From assembly GCA_017631635.1 (NCBI GenBank), contig JAGBSX010000034.1:1-58459 (forward strand): DNA of 58,459 bases, read 5' to 3'. The DNA is from Clostridia bacterium (GTDB taxonomy: Bacteria > Bacillota > Clostridia > Christensenellales > RUG350). The translations under genes were made by a program, and so were the position numbers. The notes under the pieces are model-generated. The model ran no database searches, had not been told where the DNA came from, and was given only the letters and a program-made list of their open reading frames with translations. Positions 37,142 through 45,136 of this stretch are shown here, piece after piece. The number at the start of each line of letters is the position of its first letter. Within the stretch, counting starts at the first letter, position 1.

Positions 37142-37169
37142 AGTCTACTATCACTAGTAGACTTTTTTG
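37142..37169 (+). terminator. Terminator after potD
   Basis: A 9-base stem (AGTCTACTA / TAGTAGACT) with loop TCAC, then T run. Confidence 0.9.
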
Positions 37170-37232
37170 TACTTATGAGAGATTTGAATACTCTAGAGGA
37201 TAGTATTTTAATTATTTTGATGTGGTATTTAC

Positions 37233-37261
37233 TTGCAAAATTCGCAAAAAGATATTATTAT
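37233..37261 (+). promoter_or_regulatory. Promoter of the WalJ-like gene (near-leaderless)
   Basis: TTGCAA (37233-37238), 17 bases, TATTAT (37256-37261). The ATG is 13 bases past the -10, giving a leader of about 7 bases with no ribosome site. Confidence 0.55.
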
Positions 37262-37274
37262 ATTATATAAGACT

Positions 37275-38012
37275 ATGAAACTAGTAATATACAATTTAGC
37301 GAGTGGCTCTAGAGGCAACTGTACTATCGTGACTGACTCTGTGACGTCTATTATGGTAGATGCAGGGATAGGGTATCGCACGATAAAGTCACGTATGCCG
37401 GTAGGTATAGCAGGGATACAAGCCCTACTCATCACGCACGAACACACAGACCACGTGCGTAGCGTAGACGCTATATCCTCTCACGGTATCACGGTGTACG
37501 CGCATCCTTTGAGTGCCAAGGCTCTGCCTATAGAGGTGCAGGAGATAGTAGAGAAACCCTTTAGCATAGGGACTATCACGGTGACGCCATTTAGAGTACC
37601 ACACGACGCTAGGTATACCTTGGGATACACCTTTGAGACAGAGGACAGCAAGGTGGCTGTGATGACCGACTGTGGACATATCAATGATGCGATAGTCAAT
37701 CATCTCATAGGTTGCGAGAGTGCGCTCATAGAGTCAAATCACGATATAGAGATGCTCAAGAGTGGACCTTATCCCCAATATCTCAAGAATAGGATAATAG
37801 GCAACAACGGACATTTGAGCAACGACGCTAGTGCGAAATTGCTCACGTACCTAGCAGGCAGGAGACTCAAGTCTGTGATGCTAGGACACCTCAGCGAACA
37901 AAACAATACTCCACTCATAGCCCTCAACACGCTCAACGACAGTCTACAGAGGGCAGGCAGGAGTCTAGAGATAGTAGTGGCTAGCATGGACAAGGTCACT
38001 ACGATACAATAA
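37275..38012 (+). CDS. Metallo-beta-lactamase-fold hydrolase, WalJ/YycJ type
   Basis: A metal-dependent hydrolase of 245 residues. The active-site motif THEHTDHV follows the N-terminal SGSRGNCTIV that marks the YycJ/WalJ group (single-strand DNA exonuclease or cell-wall-linked in other Bacillota). Further metal ligands lie in MTDCGH and near SNHD. The ATG at 37275 is preferred; the in-frame ATG at 37233 falls at the -35 box. No Shine-Dalgarno site is present. serS follows 12 bases downstream. The walKR partners usual for WalJ are absent here. Confidence 0.88.
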   Translation: MKLVIYNLASGSRGNCTIVTDSVTSIMVDAGIGYRTIKSRMPVGIAGIQALLITHEHTDHVRSVDAISSHGITVYAHPLSAKALPIEVQEIVEKPFSIGTITVTPFRVPHDARYTLGYTFETEDSKVAVMTDCGHINDAIVNHLIGCESALIESNHDIEMLKSGPYPQYLKNRIIGNNGHLSNDASAKLLTYLAGRRLKSVMLGHLSEQNNTPLIALNTLNDSLQRAGRSLEIVVASMDKVTTIQ

Positions 38013-38024
38013 ACGGAGGCATAT

Positions 38025-39305
38025 ATGATAGACGTCAATCTAATTAGAGAAGATGCAGACCTAGTCAAGGCCAAATTGCTCAAGAAGGGTGTAGAGGTAG
38101 ACTTTACTCCTTGGCTAGAGGCTGACAAGAGAAGAAAAGAGATAATAGGTGAAGTCGAGGCTATGAAAGCACGCAAGAACAAGGTATCTAGTGAGATACC
38201 TGCTCTCAAGAAGGCTGGACAACCTGTGGACCATATATTTAAGGAAATGAAAGACTTGGGTACAGAGATAGCCAAGTTGGACGAGGAGAGAGCAGAGGTA
38301 GAGAAGTTTATGCAAGACTTTATCTGCCGTTTGCCAAACCTACCCGACGACGACGTGATTGCCGGTGGCAAGGAGGCCAACGAGGTAGTCAAGGTGTTTG
38401 GTGAGAAGCCAGTATTTGACTACGAGCCCAAGAACCACGTGGACCTATGTACCTCACTAGGACTTATCGACTACGAGAGAGGAGTCAAGGTGGCAGGTAA
38501 TGGTAGTTGGATATATAGAGGTATGGGCAGTAGACTAGAGTGGGCTCTACTCAACTTCTTCATCACCGAGCATATCAAAGACGGCTACGAACTCATACTC
38601 CCACCTCATATGCTAGGCTACAATTGTGGCTTTGGCGCAGGACAATTCCCTAAGTTTGCCGACGAGGTATACTGGGTAGGTAGCGAAGGTGCTAGCGAGA
38701 GTGGCAGATTTATGCTCCCTACTGCAGAGACTATACTAGTCAATATGTATGCAGGAGAGATAATGGAGGCAGATATGCTACCACTCAAATTCGCAGGCTA
38801 CACCCCTTGTTATCGCAAGGAGGCAGGTAGTTATCGTAGCGAAGAGAGAGGTATGATTAGAGGTCACCAATTCAACAAGGTAGAGATGGTCCAATACGCT
38901 CACCCAGACCACAGCCAAGAGGCGTTTGAAGAACTAGTAGGCAAGGCTTGTGCGCTAGTGGAAAAGTTGGGATTGCACTATAGACTCAGCAAACTAGCGG
39001 CAGGAGATTGCTCTGCTAGTATGGCGCGCACCTACGATATAGAGGTATGGATACCTAGCATGGGTATCTACAAAGAGGTGTCTAGCGTATCCAACGCCAA
39101 CGATTACCAAGCGCGTCGCAACAATACTAGATTTAGAGATACGGACGGCAAACTCAAGTACGTACACACTCTCAACGGTTCGGGACTAGCCACTTCACGT
39201 ATACTCCCAGCCCTAGTAGAGCAGTACCAAAATGCCGACGGTTCTATCACCGTACCAGAGGTGCTCAGACCATTTATGGGAGGAATCGACAAGATTACTC
39301 TATGA
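38025..39305 (+). CDS. serS: Seryl-tRNA synthetase
   Basis: Charges tRNA-Ser; 426 residues. An N-terminal coiled-coil arm (about 30-110, rich in Lys/Glu) binds the tRNA long arm. The class II core has motif 2 (CYRKEAGSYRSEERGMIRGHQFNKVE) and motif 3 (LNGSGLATSRILPALVE). ACGGAGG precedes the ATG. It is cotranscribed with the WalJ-like gene. No T-box is seen. Confidence 0.98.
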   Translation: MIDVNLIREDADLVKAKLLKKGVEVDFTPWLEADKRRKEIIGEVEAMKARKNKVSSEIPALKKAGQPVDHIFKEMKDLGTEIAKLDEERAEVEKFMQDFICRLPNLPDDDVIAGGKEANEVVKVFGEKPVFDYEPKNHVDLCTSLGLIDYERGVKVAGNGSWIYRGMGSRLEWALLNFFITEHIKDGYELILPPHMLGYNCGFGAGQFPKFADEVYWVGSEGASESGRFMLPTAETILVNMYAGEIMEADMLPLKFAGYTPCYRKEAGSYRSEERGMIRGHQFNKVEMVQYAHPDHSQEAFEELVGKACALVEKLGLHYRLSKLAAGDCSASMARTYDIEVWIPSMGIYKEVSSVSNANDYQARRNNTRFRDTDGKLKYVHTLNGSGLATSRILPALVEQYQNADGSITVPEVLRPFMGGIDKITL

Positions 39306-39344
39306 TATAATAATAACGACTTAAGGACAATCGGAGGGTAGGCT

Positions 39345-39818
39345 ATGTTATTAGATAAAATTGATATTGATATCTTGAGATATCTACAGGAGGACTCATC
39401 TATATCCAATTTGGATTTATCCAAGAAGATAGGAGTCTCTCCATCTACCTGCCTCACCAGGACCAAGGCGCTCAGGTCCGGAGGCTTTATCACGGGCAAC
39501 GTCGCTATCGTTGACCCAGAGAAGGTAGGCTTAAATACTACGGCGTTTACGCTAGTGAGTATCAAGGACACCTCTTCTAGCAGTTTTGACGAATTCTTGA
39601 GAGATATTCGCCAACGTGACGAGGTGCTAGAGTGTTATACTATCACAGGAAATTATGCGATATTGCTCAAGGTGGTAGTTAGTGACGTCAAGAGTTATAG
39701 AGAATTTCTCACCCAAGTACTCATGGCGAACGAACTAGTATCGCAGATACATACCAATATCGTAATGGGGAGAGAAAAGGTCACCACACGTCTACCCCTA
39801 GAGAGTATCCAACAATAA
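39345..39818 (+). CDS. Lrp/AsnC family transcriptional regulator
   Basis: A 157-residue regulator with an N-terminal winged HTH (ILRYLQEDSSISNLDLSKKIGVSPSTCLTRTKAL) and a C-terminal RAM/ACT-like amino-acid-sensing domain. CGGAGGG precedes the ATG. A second Lrp/AsnC gene and an aminotransferase follow directly. In such pairs the two proteins may work as a heteromer controlling amino-acid metabolism, which is inference here. Confidence 0.93.
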   Translation: MLLDKIDIDILRYLQEDSSISNLDLSKKIGVSPSTCLTRTKALRSGGFITGNVAIVDPEKVGLNTTAFTLVSIKDTSSSSFDEFLRDIRQRDEVLECYTITGNYAILLKVVVSDVKSYREFLTQVLMANELVSQIHTNIVMGREKVTTRLPLESIQQ

Positions 39819-39833
39819 AAAAGGAGTTTTATT

Positions 39834-40325
39834 ATGAACTGTCTTGACAAAAAGGTGCTTGCCCTATTGCAAGAGGACTGCAGATACGACCACGCGCGTA
39901 TAGCCACTATGCTAGGCGTGAGCAAGGAGGAGATAGACGATACTATCAAATCCCTAGAGGACAAAGGTGTCATAGTCAAGTACACCGCTATCATCAACGA
40001 GGACAAGATGGACGTGAGTCCTATCAATGCCCTCATAGAGGTAAGAGTCACCCCACAAAATAGATGTGGTTTTGATGCAATCGCCGAGGAGATTATGAAT
40101 TTTGCAGAGGTCAAGGCAGTATATCTAATGAGTGGAGTATACGACCTCTCCATAGCAGTAGAGACAGAGTCTATGAGAGACTTGTCGCTATTTGTCAGCG
40201 AGAAGTTGTCTACCATAGATAGCATAGTAGGTGTGGCTACACACTTCATTATGAAGAAATACAAAGACGGAGGAATTATCCTAGACAAAGGGGATAATAG
40301 CACTAGGTTGCCTATACACGAATGA
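39834..40325 (+). CDS. Second Lrp/AsnC family transcriptional regulator
   Basis: A 163-residue paralogue with the HTH at about 5-50 (ALLQEDCRYDHARIATMLGVSKEEIDDTI) and the RAM domain after residue 65. AAAGGAG precedes the ATG. The stop overlaps the aminotransferase start (ATGA), indicating translational coupling and probably local regulation of that enzyme. Confidence 0.93.
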   Translation: MNCLDKKVLALLQEDCRYDHARIATMLGVSKEEIDDTIKSLEDKGVIVKYTAIINEDKMDVSPINALIEVRVTPQNRCGFDAIAEEIMNFAEVKAVYLMSGVYDLSIAVETESMRDLSLFVSEKLSTIDSIVGVATHFIMKKYKDGGIILDKGDNSTRLPIHE

Positions 40326-41509
40326 TGGATTACAGCAAACATCTAAACCCAATAGCCAAATCACTCAAGCCATCTGGCATTCGAAAGTTTTTTGATATAG
40401 TGGCAGAGAGAAAGGACGCCATCTCCCTAGGAGTAGGTGAGCCTGATTTTGGCACGCCTTGGAATATATCTGACAAGGCTATCAAATCCGTCAAGGCAGG
40501 ATACACTCATTACACCTCAAATGCTGGACTCATGCAGTTGAGAGAAGAGATATCCAACTACTATAGCACCAGATACGGCGTGAAGTACGATCCCAAGAGT
40601 GAGATATTAGTCACCGTAGGTGCTAGCGAGGGTATCGACCTAGCCATGAGAGCCCTAGTGAGTGAAGGAGACGAGGTGCTAGTGGCTAGCCCTTCGTACG
40701 TGTCCTACGCTCCTTGTATATCGCTAAACGGTGGAGTAGCCGTACCTGTGAGATGCTACGAAAAGGATAATTTCAAACTCACCAAGGAGAACCTAGAGCA
40801 GGCTATCACTCCTAGGTCCAAGGTACTCATACTACCATACCCCAACAATCCTACTGGCGCTATCATGACCAGAGAGGACCTAGAGGATATAGTACCTCTC
40901 ATCATCAAGCACGACCTCATAGTCGTCAGCGACGAGATATATAGCGAACTCACCTACAATGGTAGAGAGCATTGTTCGATAGCATCTATAGAGGGTATGT
41001 GGGATAGAACTATCACCCTCAATGGATTCTCAAAGGCTTTTGCTATGACAGGCTGGAGACTAGGATACTTCATGGCTCCCAAGGGGATAGTAGACGTCGT
41101 GTACAAGATACATCAATACGCTATCATGTGCGCCCCCACTATGAGCCAATTTGCAGGACTAGAGGCACTCACTAGTGGTATGGCAGACGGCTTTAGTGAA
41201 GTAGAGAAGATGAAGGCGCAGTACGACAAGAGACGAAAGTATCTAGTGAGAGAACTCAACGATATGGGACTACATTGTTTTGAGCCAGAGGGAGCGTTTT
41301 ACGTATTCCCTTGCGTCGAATCTACCGGTATGACGGGAGAAGAGTTCGCCGAGAGACTACTAGAGAGCCAAAACGTAGCCGTAGTACCAGGTAGCGCATT
41401 TGGAGATGAGGGTAGATACTTCGTGCGTATTAGTTATGCATACAGTATCAAGGATATCGACGTGGCGCTCTCACGCATTAGAGCATTTTTGAAACAAATA
41501 GATAAATAA
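40322..41509 (+). CDS. PLP-dependent aminotransferase, class I
   Basis: A cytoplasmic aminotransferase of 395 residues (fold type I, aspartate aminotransferase superfamily). The PLP lysine is in LNGFSKAFAMTGWRLGY. PYPNNPTGA and SDEIYSELTY are the other family signatures. The start overlaps the regulator stop; ATG 40325 is equally possible. With two Lrp/AsnC genes in front, an alanine or branched/aromatic amino-acid substrate is plausible, but it cannot be assigned from sequence. Confidence 0.93.
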   Translation: MMDYSKHLNPIAKSLKPSGIRKFFDIVAERKDAISLGVGEPDFGTPWNISDKAIKSVKAGYTHYTSNAGLMQLREEISNYYSTRYGVKYDPKSEILVTVGASEGIDLAMRALVSEGDEVLVASPSYVSYAPCISLNGGVAVPVRCYEKDNFKLTKENLEQAITPRSKVLILPYPNNPTGAIMTREDLEDIVPLIIKHDLIVVSDEIYSELTYNGREHCSIASIEGMWDRTITLNGFSKAFAMTGWRLGYFMAPKGIVDVVYKIHQYAIMCAPTMSQFAGLEALTSGMADGFSEVEKMKAQYDKRRKYLVRELNDMGLHCFEPEGAFYVFPCVESTGMTGEEFAERLLESQNVAVVPGSAFGDEGRYFVRISYAYSIKDIDVALSRIRAFLKQIDK

Positions 41510-41523
41510 TAGGGGAGTAGATT

Positions 41524-41568
41524 ATGTTTTGTCCTAGATGTGGAAAGGAATTAGAACTCAACAAATAA
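41524..41568 (+). CDS. 14-residue zinc-knuckle micro-ORF
   Basis: A complete short frame, MFCPRCGKELELNK, with a good GGGGAG site eight bases upstream, in the 15 bases after the aminotransferase. CPRCGKEL is the first half of a zinc-ribbon, as found at the N terminus of many Clostridia membrane proteins. It is therefore either a decayed remnant of such a gene or a real micropeptide. A terminator follows within 7 bases of the stop. Confidence 0.45.
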   Translation: MFCPRCGKELELNK

Positions 41569-41574
41569 AAAACA

Positions 41575-41609
41575 GGTCCACTACAATTACGGTAGTGGAC
41601 CGTTTTTTT
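41575..41609 (+). terminator. Terminator after the aminotransferase operon
   Basis: A 10-base stem (GGTCCACTAC / GTAGTGGACC) followed by seven T. Confidence 0.92.
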
Positions 41610-41634
41610 GGATAATAGTAGAGATATGCAAGAG

Positions 41635-41664
41635 AAAAACGAAGTCGATTGACTTCGTTTTTTT
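41635..41664. terminator. Terminator of the Mrp gene (bidirectional)
   Basis: AAAAACGAAGTC / GACTTCGTTTTT stem with loop GATT, flanked by A and T runs. Confidence 0.9.
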
Positions 41665-41676
41665 TGATAGTTATAT

Positions 41677-42501
41677 TTATTGTTCAAATTTGGAGAGTAT
41701 CTCGTCTATCACAGGCTCTACGAGTGTGGTGTCAGCCTCTTCGATACGGCCGTCATCTACTAGAGAGGATAGTTTTGGATTGATAGGTAGTCTAGCGAGA
41801 ACGGGGATATTTCTCTCCTTGGCTATCTCATCTATCTTGGATTTGCCAAATATCTCTATGCGTTTGCCACAGTCAGGGCACTCTAGGTACGAATAATTCT
41901 CTACTATACCTAGTATAGGCACGTTCATCAATCTAGCCATACCTATAGCCTTCTCCACTATCATAGATACTAGGTCTTGAGGAGAAGTCACCATAATGAT
42001 ACCACTCACAGGTAGACTTTGGAATACCGTGAGAGGGACGTCTCCAGTACCAGGAGGGCAATCTACGAACATATAGTCCACCTCTCCATACGCTACCTCT
42101 TGCCAAAATTGGAGTACAGCCCCTGCTATGACAGGACCACGCCACACTACTGGAGAGGAGGTGTCTGGGAGTAGGAGATTGAGAGACATCACCTTGATAC
42201 CCGTATCGGTAGTCATAGGTAGTAGCGCCTCACCGTTGCCACTAGCCATACCCGATAGTCCAAATGCTTGGGGGATAGATGGACCGGTCACGTCGGCATC
42301 TAGTATAGCCACCTCTCTGTCTCTGCGTCTCATAGCCGTAGATAGTAGGGAGGTCATCATAGATTTGCCTACGCCACCCTTACCGCTGACTACTGCTATC
42401 ACGTGCTTGACGTTGCTACCCTTATTTTGGGGTTTTATAAATTCTTTTCTATCTTTGCAGTTCGAACTACAATTCGAACAATCGTGTGTACATTCACTCA
42501 T
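41677..42501 (-). CDS. Mrp/NBP35-family iron-sulfur cluster carrier ATPase
   Basis: A P-loop ATPase that assembles and delivers 4Fe-4S clusters, 274 residues. The deviant Walker A is GKGGVGKS, and YLECPDCG carries the conserved CxxC for the bridging cluster. An N-terminal Cys-rich segment (C4, C8, C11, C15: SECTHDCSNCSSNC) resembles the NBP35 ferredoxin-like extension. I take the ATG at 42501, which has GAGGTG upstream; the ATG at 42513 lies before that site. It fits an organism with many Fe-S enzymes. Confidence 0.93.
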   Translation of the reverse strand: MSECTHDCSNCSSNCKDRKEFIKPQNKGSNVKHVIAVVSGKGGVGKSMMTSLLSTAMRRRDREVAILDADVTGPSIPQAFGLSGMASGNGEALLPMTTDTGIKVMSLNLLLPDTSSPVVWRGPVIAGAVLQFWQEVAYGEVDYMFVDCPPGTGDVPLTVFQSLPVSGIIMVTSPQDLVSMIVEKAIGMARLMNVPILGIVENYSYLECPDCGKRIEIFGKSKIDEIAKERNIPVLARLPINPKLSSLVDDGRIEEADTTLVEPVIDEILSKFEQ

Positions 42502-42525
42502 ATCGCACCTCATATTTATGTATAT

Positions 42526-42554
42526 AATATATACCCTATTTGAATATTTGTCAA
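42526..42554 (-). promoter_or_regulatory. Promoter of the Mrp gene
   Basis: On the minus strand TTGACA (42554-42549), 17 bases, TATATT (42531-42526). Confidence 0.8.
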
Positions 42555-42563
42555 ACCAACTAG

Positions 42564-42581
42564 ATTGACAATCTTGTCAAT
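42564..42581. promoter_or_regulatory. Palindrome ATTGACAA-TC-TTGTCAAT
   Basis: Perfect 8-base arms around TC, in the region between the divergent Mrp and NhaC genes. Possibly an operator; no protein can be named. Confidence 0.45.
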
Positions 42582-42645
42582 ATGCTTTTTTATTTGCGAT
42601 TTTGTCCCAAAATACATCTATAATTTGACAAAATGCGCCTATCAC

Positions 42646-42675
42646 TTGACACGGAGGGGTTAATGATAGTATTAT
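42646..42675 (+). promoter_or_regulatory. nhaC promoter
   Basis: TTGACA (42646-42651), 18 bases, TATTAT (42670-42675), then AGGAGGG at 42691. Confidence 0.7.
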
Positions 42676-42706
42676 TTTGTTATCAAATAGAGGAGGGCTT
42701 GTTTTG

Positions 42707-44350
42707 ATGAACAAGACTATCAAAAATCTTATCATTGCTCTAGTCGGCTTAGTAGTCATGGTGGCTGCGTTTATCGTAGTACCTATGGTATGGCCAGAGC
42801 ATATCACCGTAGCAGGTACTTGGGTAGCACTATTGCCACCAGTTATCGCTATCGTACTAGCACTCATCACCAAAGAGGTGTATTCATCACTATTCGTAGG
42901 TATAGTGGCTGGTATACTTATGTACGCTAGATTTGACTTTTTGCTAACCGTAGATACTCTAGTTAGCGAATTTACAGCAAATATCGGCGATAGTTACAAT
43001 ATCGGTATACTTATATTCCTAGTTATACTAGGTATCCTAGTAGCCCTTATGAACAAAGCCGGTGGTTCTAGGGCTTATGGAGAGTGGGCTACCAAGCGTA
43101 TCAAGACTCGTAAGAGCGCGCTACTAGCCACCTTTGGTCTAGGCGTGATGATATTCGTAGACGACTACTTCAACTGTCTCACAGTAGGTAATATCATGCG
43201 TCCTGTCACCGACAAGCACAATATATCTAGAGCCAAACTCGCCTATATCATAGACGCTACTGCAGCGCCTATCTGTATCATAGCGCCTGTGTCCAGTTGG
43301 GCAGCAGCAGTATCTGGTACTATCTCAGAGGTAGGCAATACCACCCTCAATGGATTCCAAGTATTCTTGGAGGCTATACCATTTAACTTCTATGCGATAC
43401 TCACTATCGTGACTATCATCACCATCACTCTACTCAATATAGAGTTTGGTCCTATGAAGAGACACGAGGACAATGCTATCGCTACAGGAGACCTATTTAC
43501 CGAGGGAGACAAGCCTTATAGAGAAGACGAAGGCGAAGTGTCTAGCAAGGGCAAGGTTATCGACCTAGTTCTACCAGTAGTCGCACTCATAGTATTTTGC
43601 ATACTAGGTATGATATACAATGGTGGTATACTAGTGAACGGTGGAGATATCATAGATGCTTTCTCAAATTGTGATGCATCAGTAGGACTCATGATAGGTG
43701 GTATATTTGGTCTACTATTTACGATAGTATTCTACCTAGTCAGAGGAGTGCTCACCTTCAAAGAAATCACCGATTGCATACCTCAAGGATTCAAGGCTAT
43801 GGTCCCTGCTATATTGATACTATGTTTCGCTTGGACTCTATGCGACGTATCACGCAATCTACTAGAGGCAGGTTCTTTCGTACAAGGCATACTAGCCAAC
43901 CAAACTCTAGGATATTTCTTGCCTGCTATCTTCTTCGTGATAGCACTAGGTATAGCATTTGCTACCGGTACTAGCTGGGGTACGTTTGGTATACTACTAG
44001 CATTGATTATCCCAGAGGTAGGCGAACTATCACCTCAACTACTAGTGGCTTGCTCTGCCGCTATGGCAGGTGCTGTGTGTGGAGACCACATATCTCCTAT
44101 ATCCGACACTACCATCATGGCTAGCGCAGGAGCACAATCCAACCACATCAACCACGTCAAGACACAGATACCTTACGCTCTAGTCGTAGCAGGCGTATCT
44201 TTCGTGAGTTATCTCATAGCAGGATTCGTACCACTATGGTACGTAATGCTACCACTATCTATCGTGCTAATGGTAGGTACTCTACTAGTCCTCAAGAAAG
44301 TACTAGACAAGAGAGATGCCAAGGTGATAGAGGAGAAAGTAGCAGAATAA
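42707..44350 (+). CDS. nhaC: Na+/H+ antiporter, NhaC family
   Basis: A polytopic membrane antiporter of 547 residues with about a dozen hydrophobic segments and the internal duplication typical of the family. GTSWGTFGILLAL and CGDHISPISDTTIMAS are NhaC signatures. The ATG at 42707 lies nine bases after AGGAGGG; a TTG one codon earlier is possible. It would export Na+ against H+ or, with the oxaloacetate decarboxylase keeping internal Na+ low, run the other way; direction is inference. Confidence 0.93.
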   Translation: MNKTIKNLIIALVGLVVMVAAFIVVPMVWPEHITVAGTWVALLPPVIAIVLALITKEVYSSLFVGIVAGILMYARFDFLLTVDTLVSEFTANIGDSYNIGILIFLVILGILVALMNKAGGSRAYGEWATKRIKTRKSALLATFGLGVMIFVDDYFNCLTVGNIMRPVTDKHNISRAKLAYIIDATAAPICIIAPVSSWAAAVSGTISEVGNTTLNGFQVFLEAIPFNFYAILTIVTIITITLLNIEFGPMKRHEDNAIATGDLFTEGDKPYREDEGEVSSKGKVIDLVLPVVALIVFCILGMIYNGGILVNGGDIIDAFSNCDASVGLMIGGIFGLLFTIVFYLVRGVLTFKEITDCIPQGFKAMVPAILILCFAWTLCDVSRNLLEAGSFVQGILANQTLGYFLPAIFFVIALGIAFATGTSWGTFGILLALIIPEVGELSPQLLVACSAAMAGAVCGDHISPISDTTIMASAGAQSNHINHVKTQIPYALVVAGVSFVSYLIAGFVPLWYVMLPLSIVLMVGTLLVLKKVLDKRDAKVIEEKVAE

Positions 44351-44382
44351 CTAGCATACGCAAAAGACATTGTCAAATATAA

Positions 44383-44442
44383 ATTTGATTAAAAAGTTAA
44401 AATAAGAAAAAAATGCAGTCCACTGAGGACTGCATTTTTGAT
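44383..44442 (+). repeat. Direct repeat A (XRE-gene tail remnant plus terminator)
   Basis: 60 bases nearly identical to repeat B at 45428-45486: one T/C change, one indel in the A run, and different hairpin loops (ACTGA versus TTGGT). In repeat B the first half encodes the end of the XRE protein (LTKKLK-stop). Here the same codons (LIKKLK-stop) remain without a gene, so this is the relic of a second copy. Its hairpin serves nhaC and the SLOG gene as terminator. Confidence 0.85.
44409..44439. terminator. Bidirectional terminator between nhaC and SLOG gene
   Basis: AAAAATGCAGTCC / GGACTGCATTTTT stem with loop ACTGA, inside repeat A. Confidence 0.9.
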
Positions 44443-44444
44443 TA

Positions 44445-44993
44445 TTAAGAGAATACGTTTATTATATGTTTTTTCTTTCGTTTGGCATATTCGTAGGCGA
44501 TACGAGTTCCACTTTTGGTTTGGTAAGTAGTCATAGCACCTTTTAATCGTCTTGGTGGAGGTAGATAATTTTGGTCATAATAAAAGATACAATAATCGCT
44601 ATCATCTATCATTTCTTGATTACGCTCTACATAACTTGCTCTTCCGCTGTCGTATCTTGTTTTATGGATAATTTCTTCGTCTACGTACAATATTTTTGAA
44701 TCTTTGGTAGGTATTAGTGAAAAAATTTTTTCCCACGATTTTCTATCTGTTTCTAGCATTGCTAGTTCGTGTCCTGTAGAGTAATCTATTCTAATGATAG
44801 TAGGGTGCTTTTTTTTAAGTTCGCTAACTATATCTAGGCACAAAGTATTAAATTCACTACGGCTTCCAAATAAAAATCTAGTCACATTGTTTTTAACAAA
44901 TAGACTTTCTACAATCTCTGACACCTTTTGCCTAAGATCCTCGCTACAATTGACTTTTCTATGCCCTATAAAACAACAACTATTTTGCCTCAT
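44445..44993 (-). CDS. SLOG-family (DUF1273-like) protein
   Basis: A 182-residue protein resembling the SLOG/YpsA-like Rossmann family: FIGHRK near the N terminus, FLFGSRSEFNTLC (the nucleotide-binding glycine region, here GSRSEF), then DDSDYCIFYYD and SGTRIAYEYAKRKKKHIINVF at the C terminus. SLOG proteins bind nucleotide-derived ligands and recur in stress and defence loci. The start MRQNSCC (44993) has a weak AGGT; the upstream in-frame start at 45023 looks less likely. It is divergent from an XRE regulator across an A/T-rich palindrome-filled region. The A/T-rich codon usage is foreign to the window. Confidence 0.82.
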   Translation of the reverse strand: MRQNSCCFIGHRKVNCSEDLRQKVSEIVESLFVKNNVTRFLFGSRSEFNTLCLDIVSELKKKHPTIIRIDYSTGHELAMLETDRKSWEKIFSLIPTKDSKILYVDEEIIHKTRYDSGRASYVERNQEMIDDSDYCIFYYDQNYLPPPRRLKGAMTTYQTKSGTRIAYEYAKRKKKHIINVFS

Positions 44994-45054
44994 TATATAC
45001 CTATTTTGTAATAAAAATATCAATAATTACAATATACGTATATAATAATAACAT

Positions 45055-45087
45055 ATTACGTATAATATTGCAAATAATATACGTAAT
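45055..45087. promoter_or_regulatory. Long inverted repeat between SLOG and XRE genes
   Basis: 15-base arms (ATTACGTATAATATT / AATAATATACGTAAT, one mismatch) around GCA. Further ACGTA copies lie at about 45032-45043 and 45088-45103. It is a probable regulator-binding region. Confidence 0.6.
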
Positions 45088-45112
45088 ACGTTAATACAGT
45101 ACGTGTTTTCTT

Positions 45113-45128
45113 TAGTAAAATTTTACTA
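45113..45128. promoter_or_regulatory. Perfect 16-base palindrome before the XRE start
   Basis: TAGTAAAATTTTACTA ends 8 bases before the ATG at 45137; its last bases form part of the TAGG ribosome site. Binding here would block the regulator's own expression. Confidence 0.6.
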
Positions 45129-45136
45129 GGTAAAAT

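Noticed and set aside
44383-44442. Left attachment site of a tRNA-integrated element
   Set aside because: Repeat A ends like repeat B but carries no copy of the tRNA-Thr 3' end, and no integrase is present, so a duplication scar explains it better than att sites.
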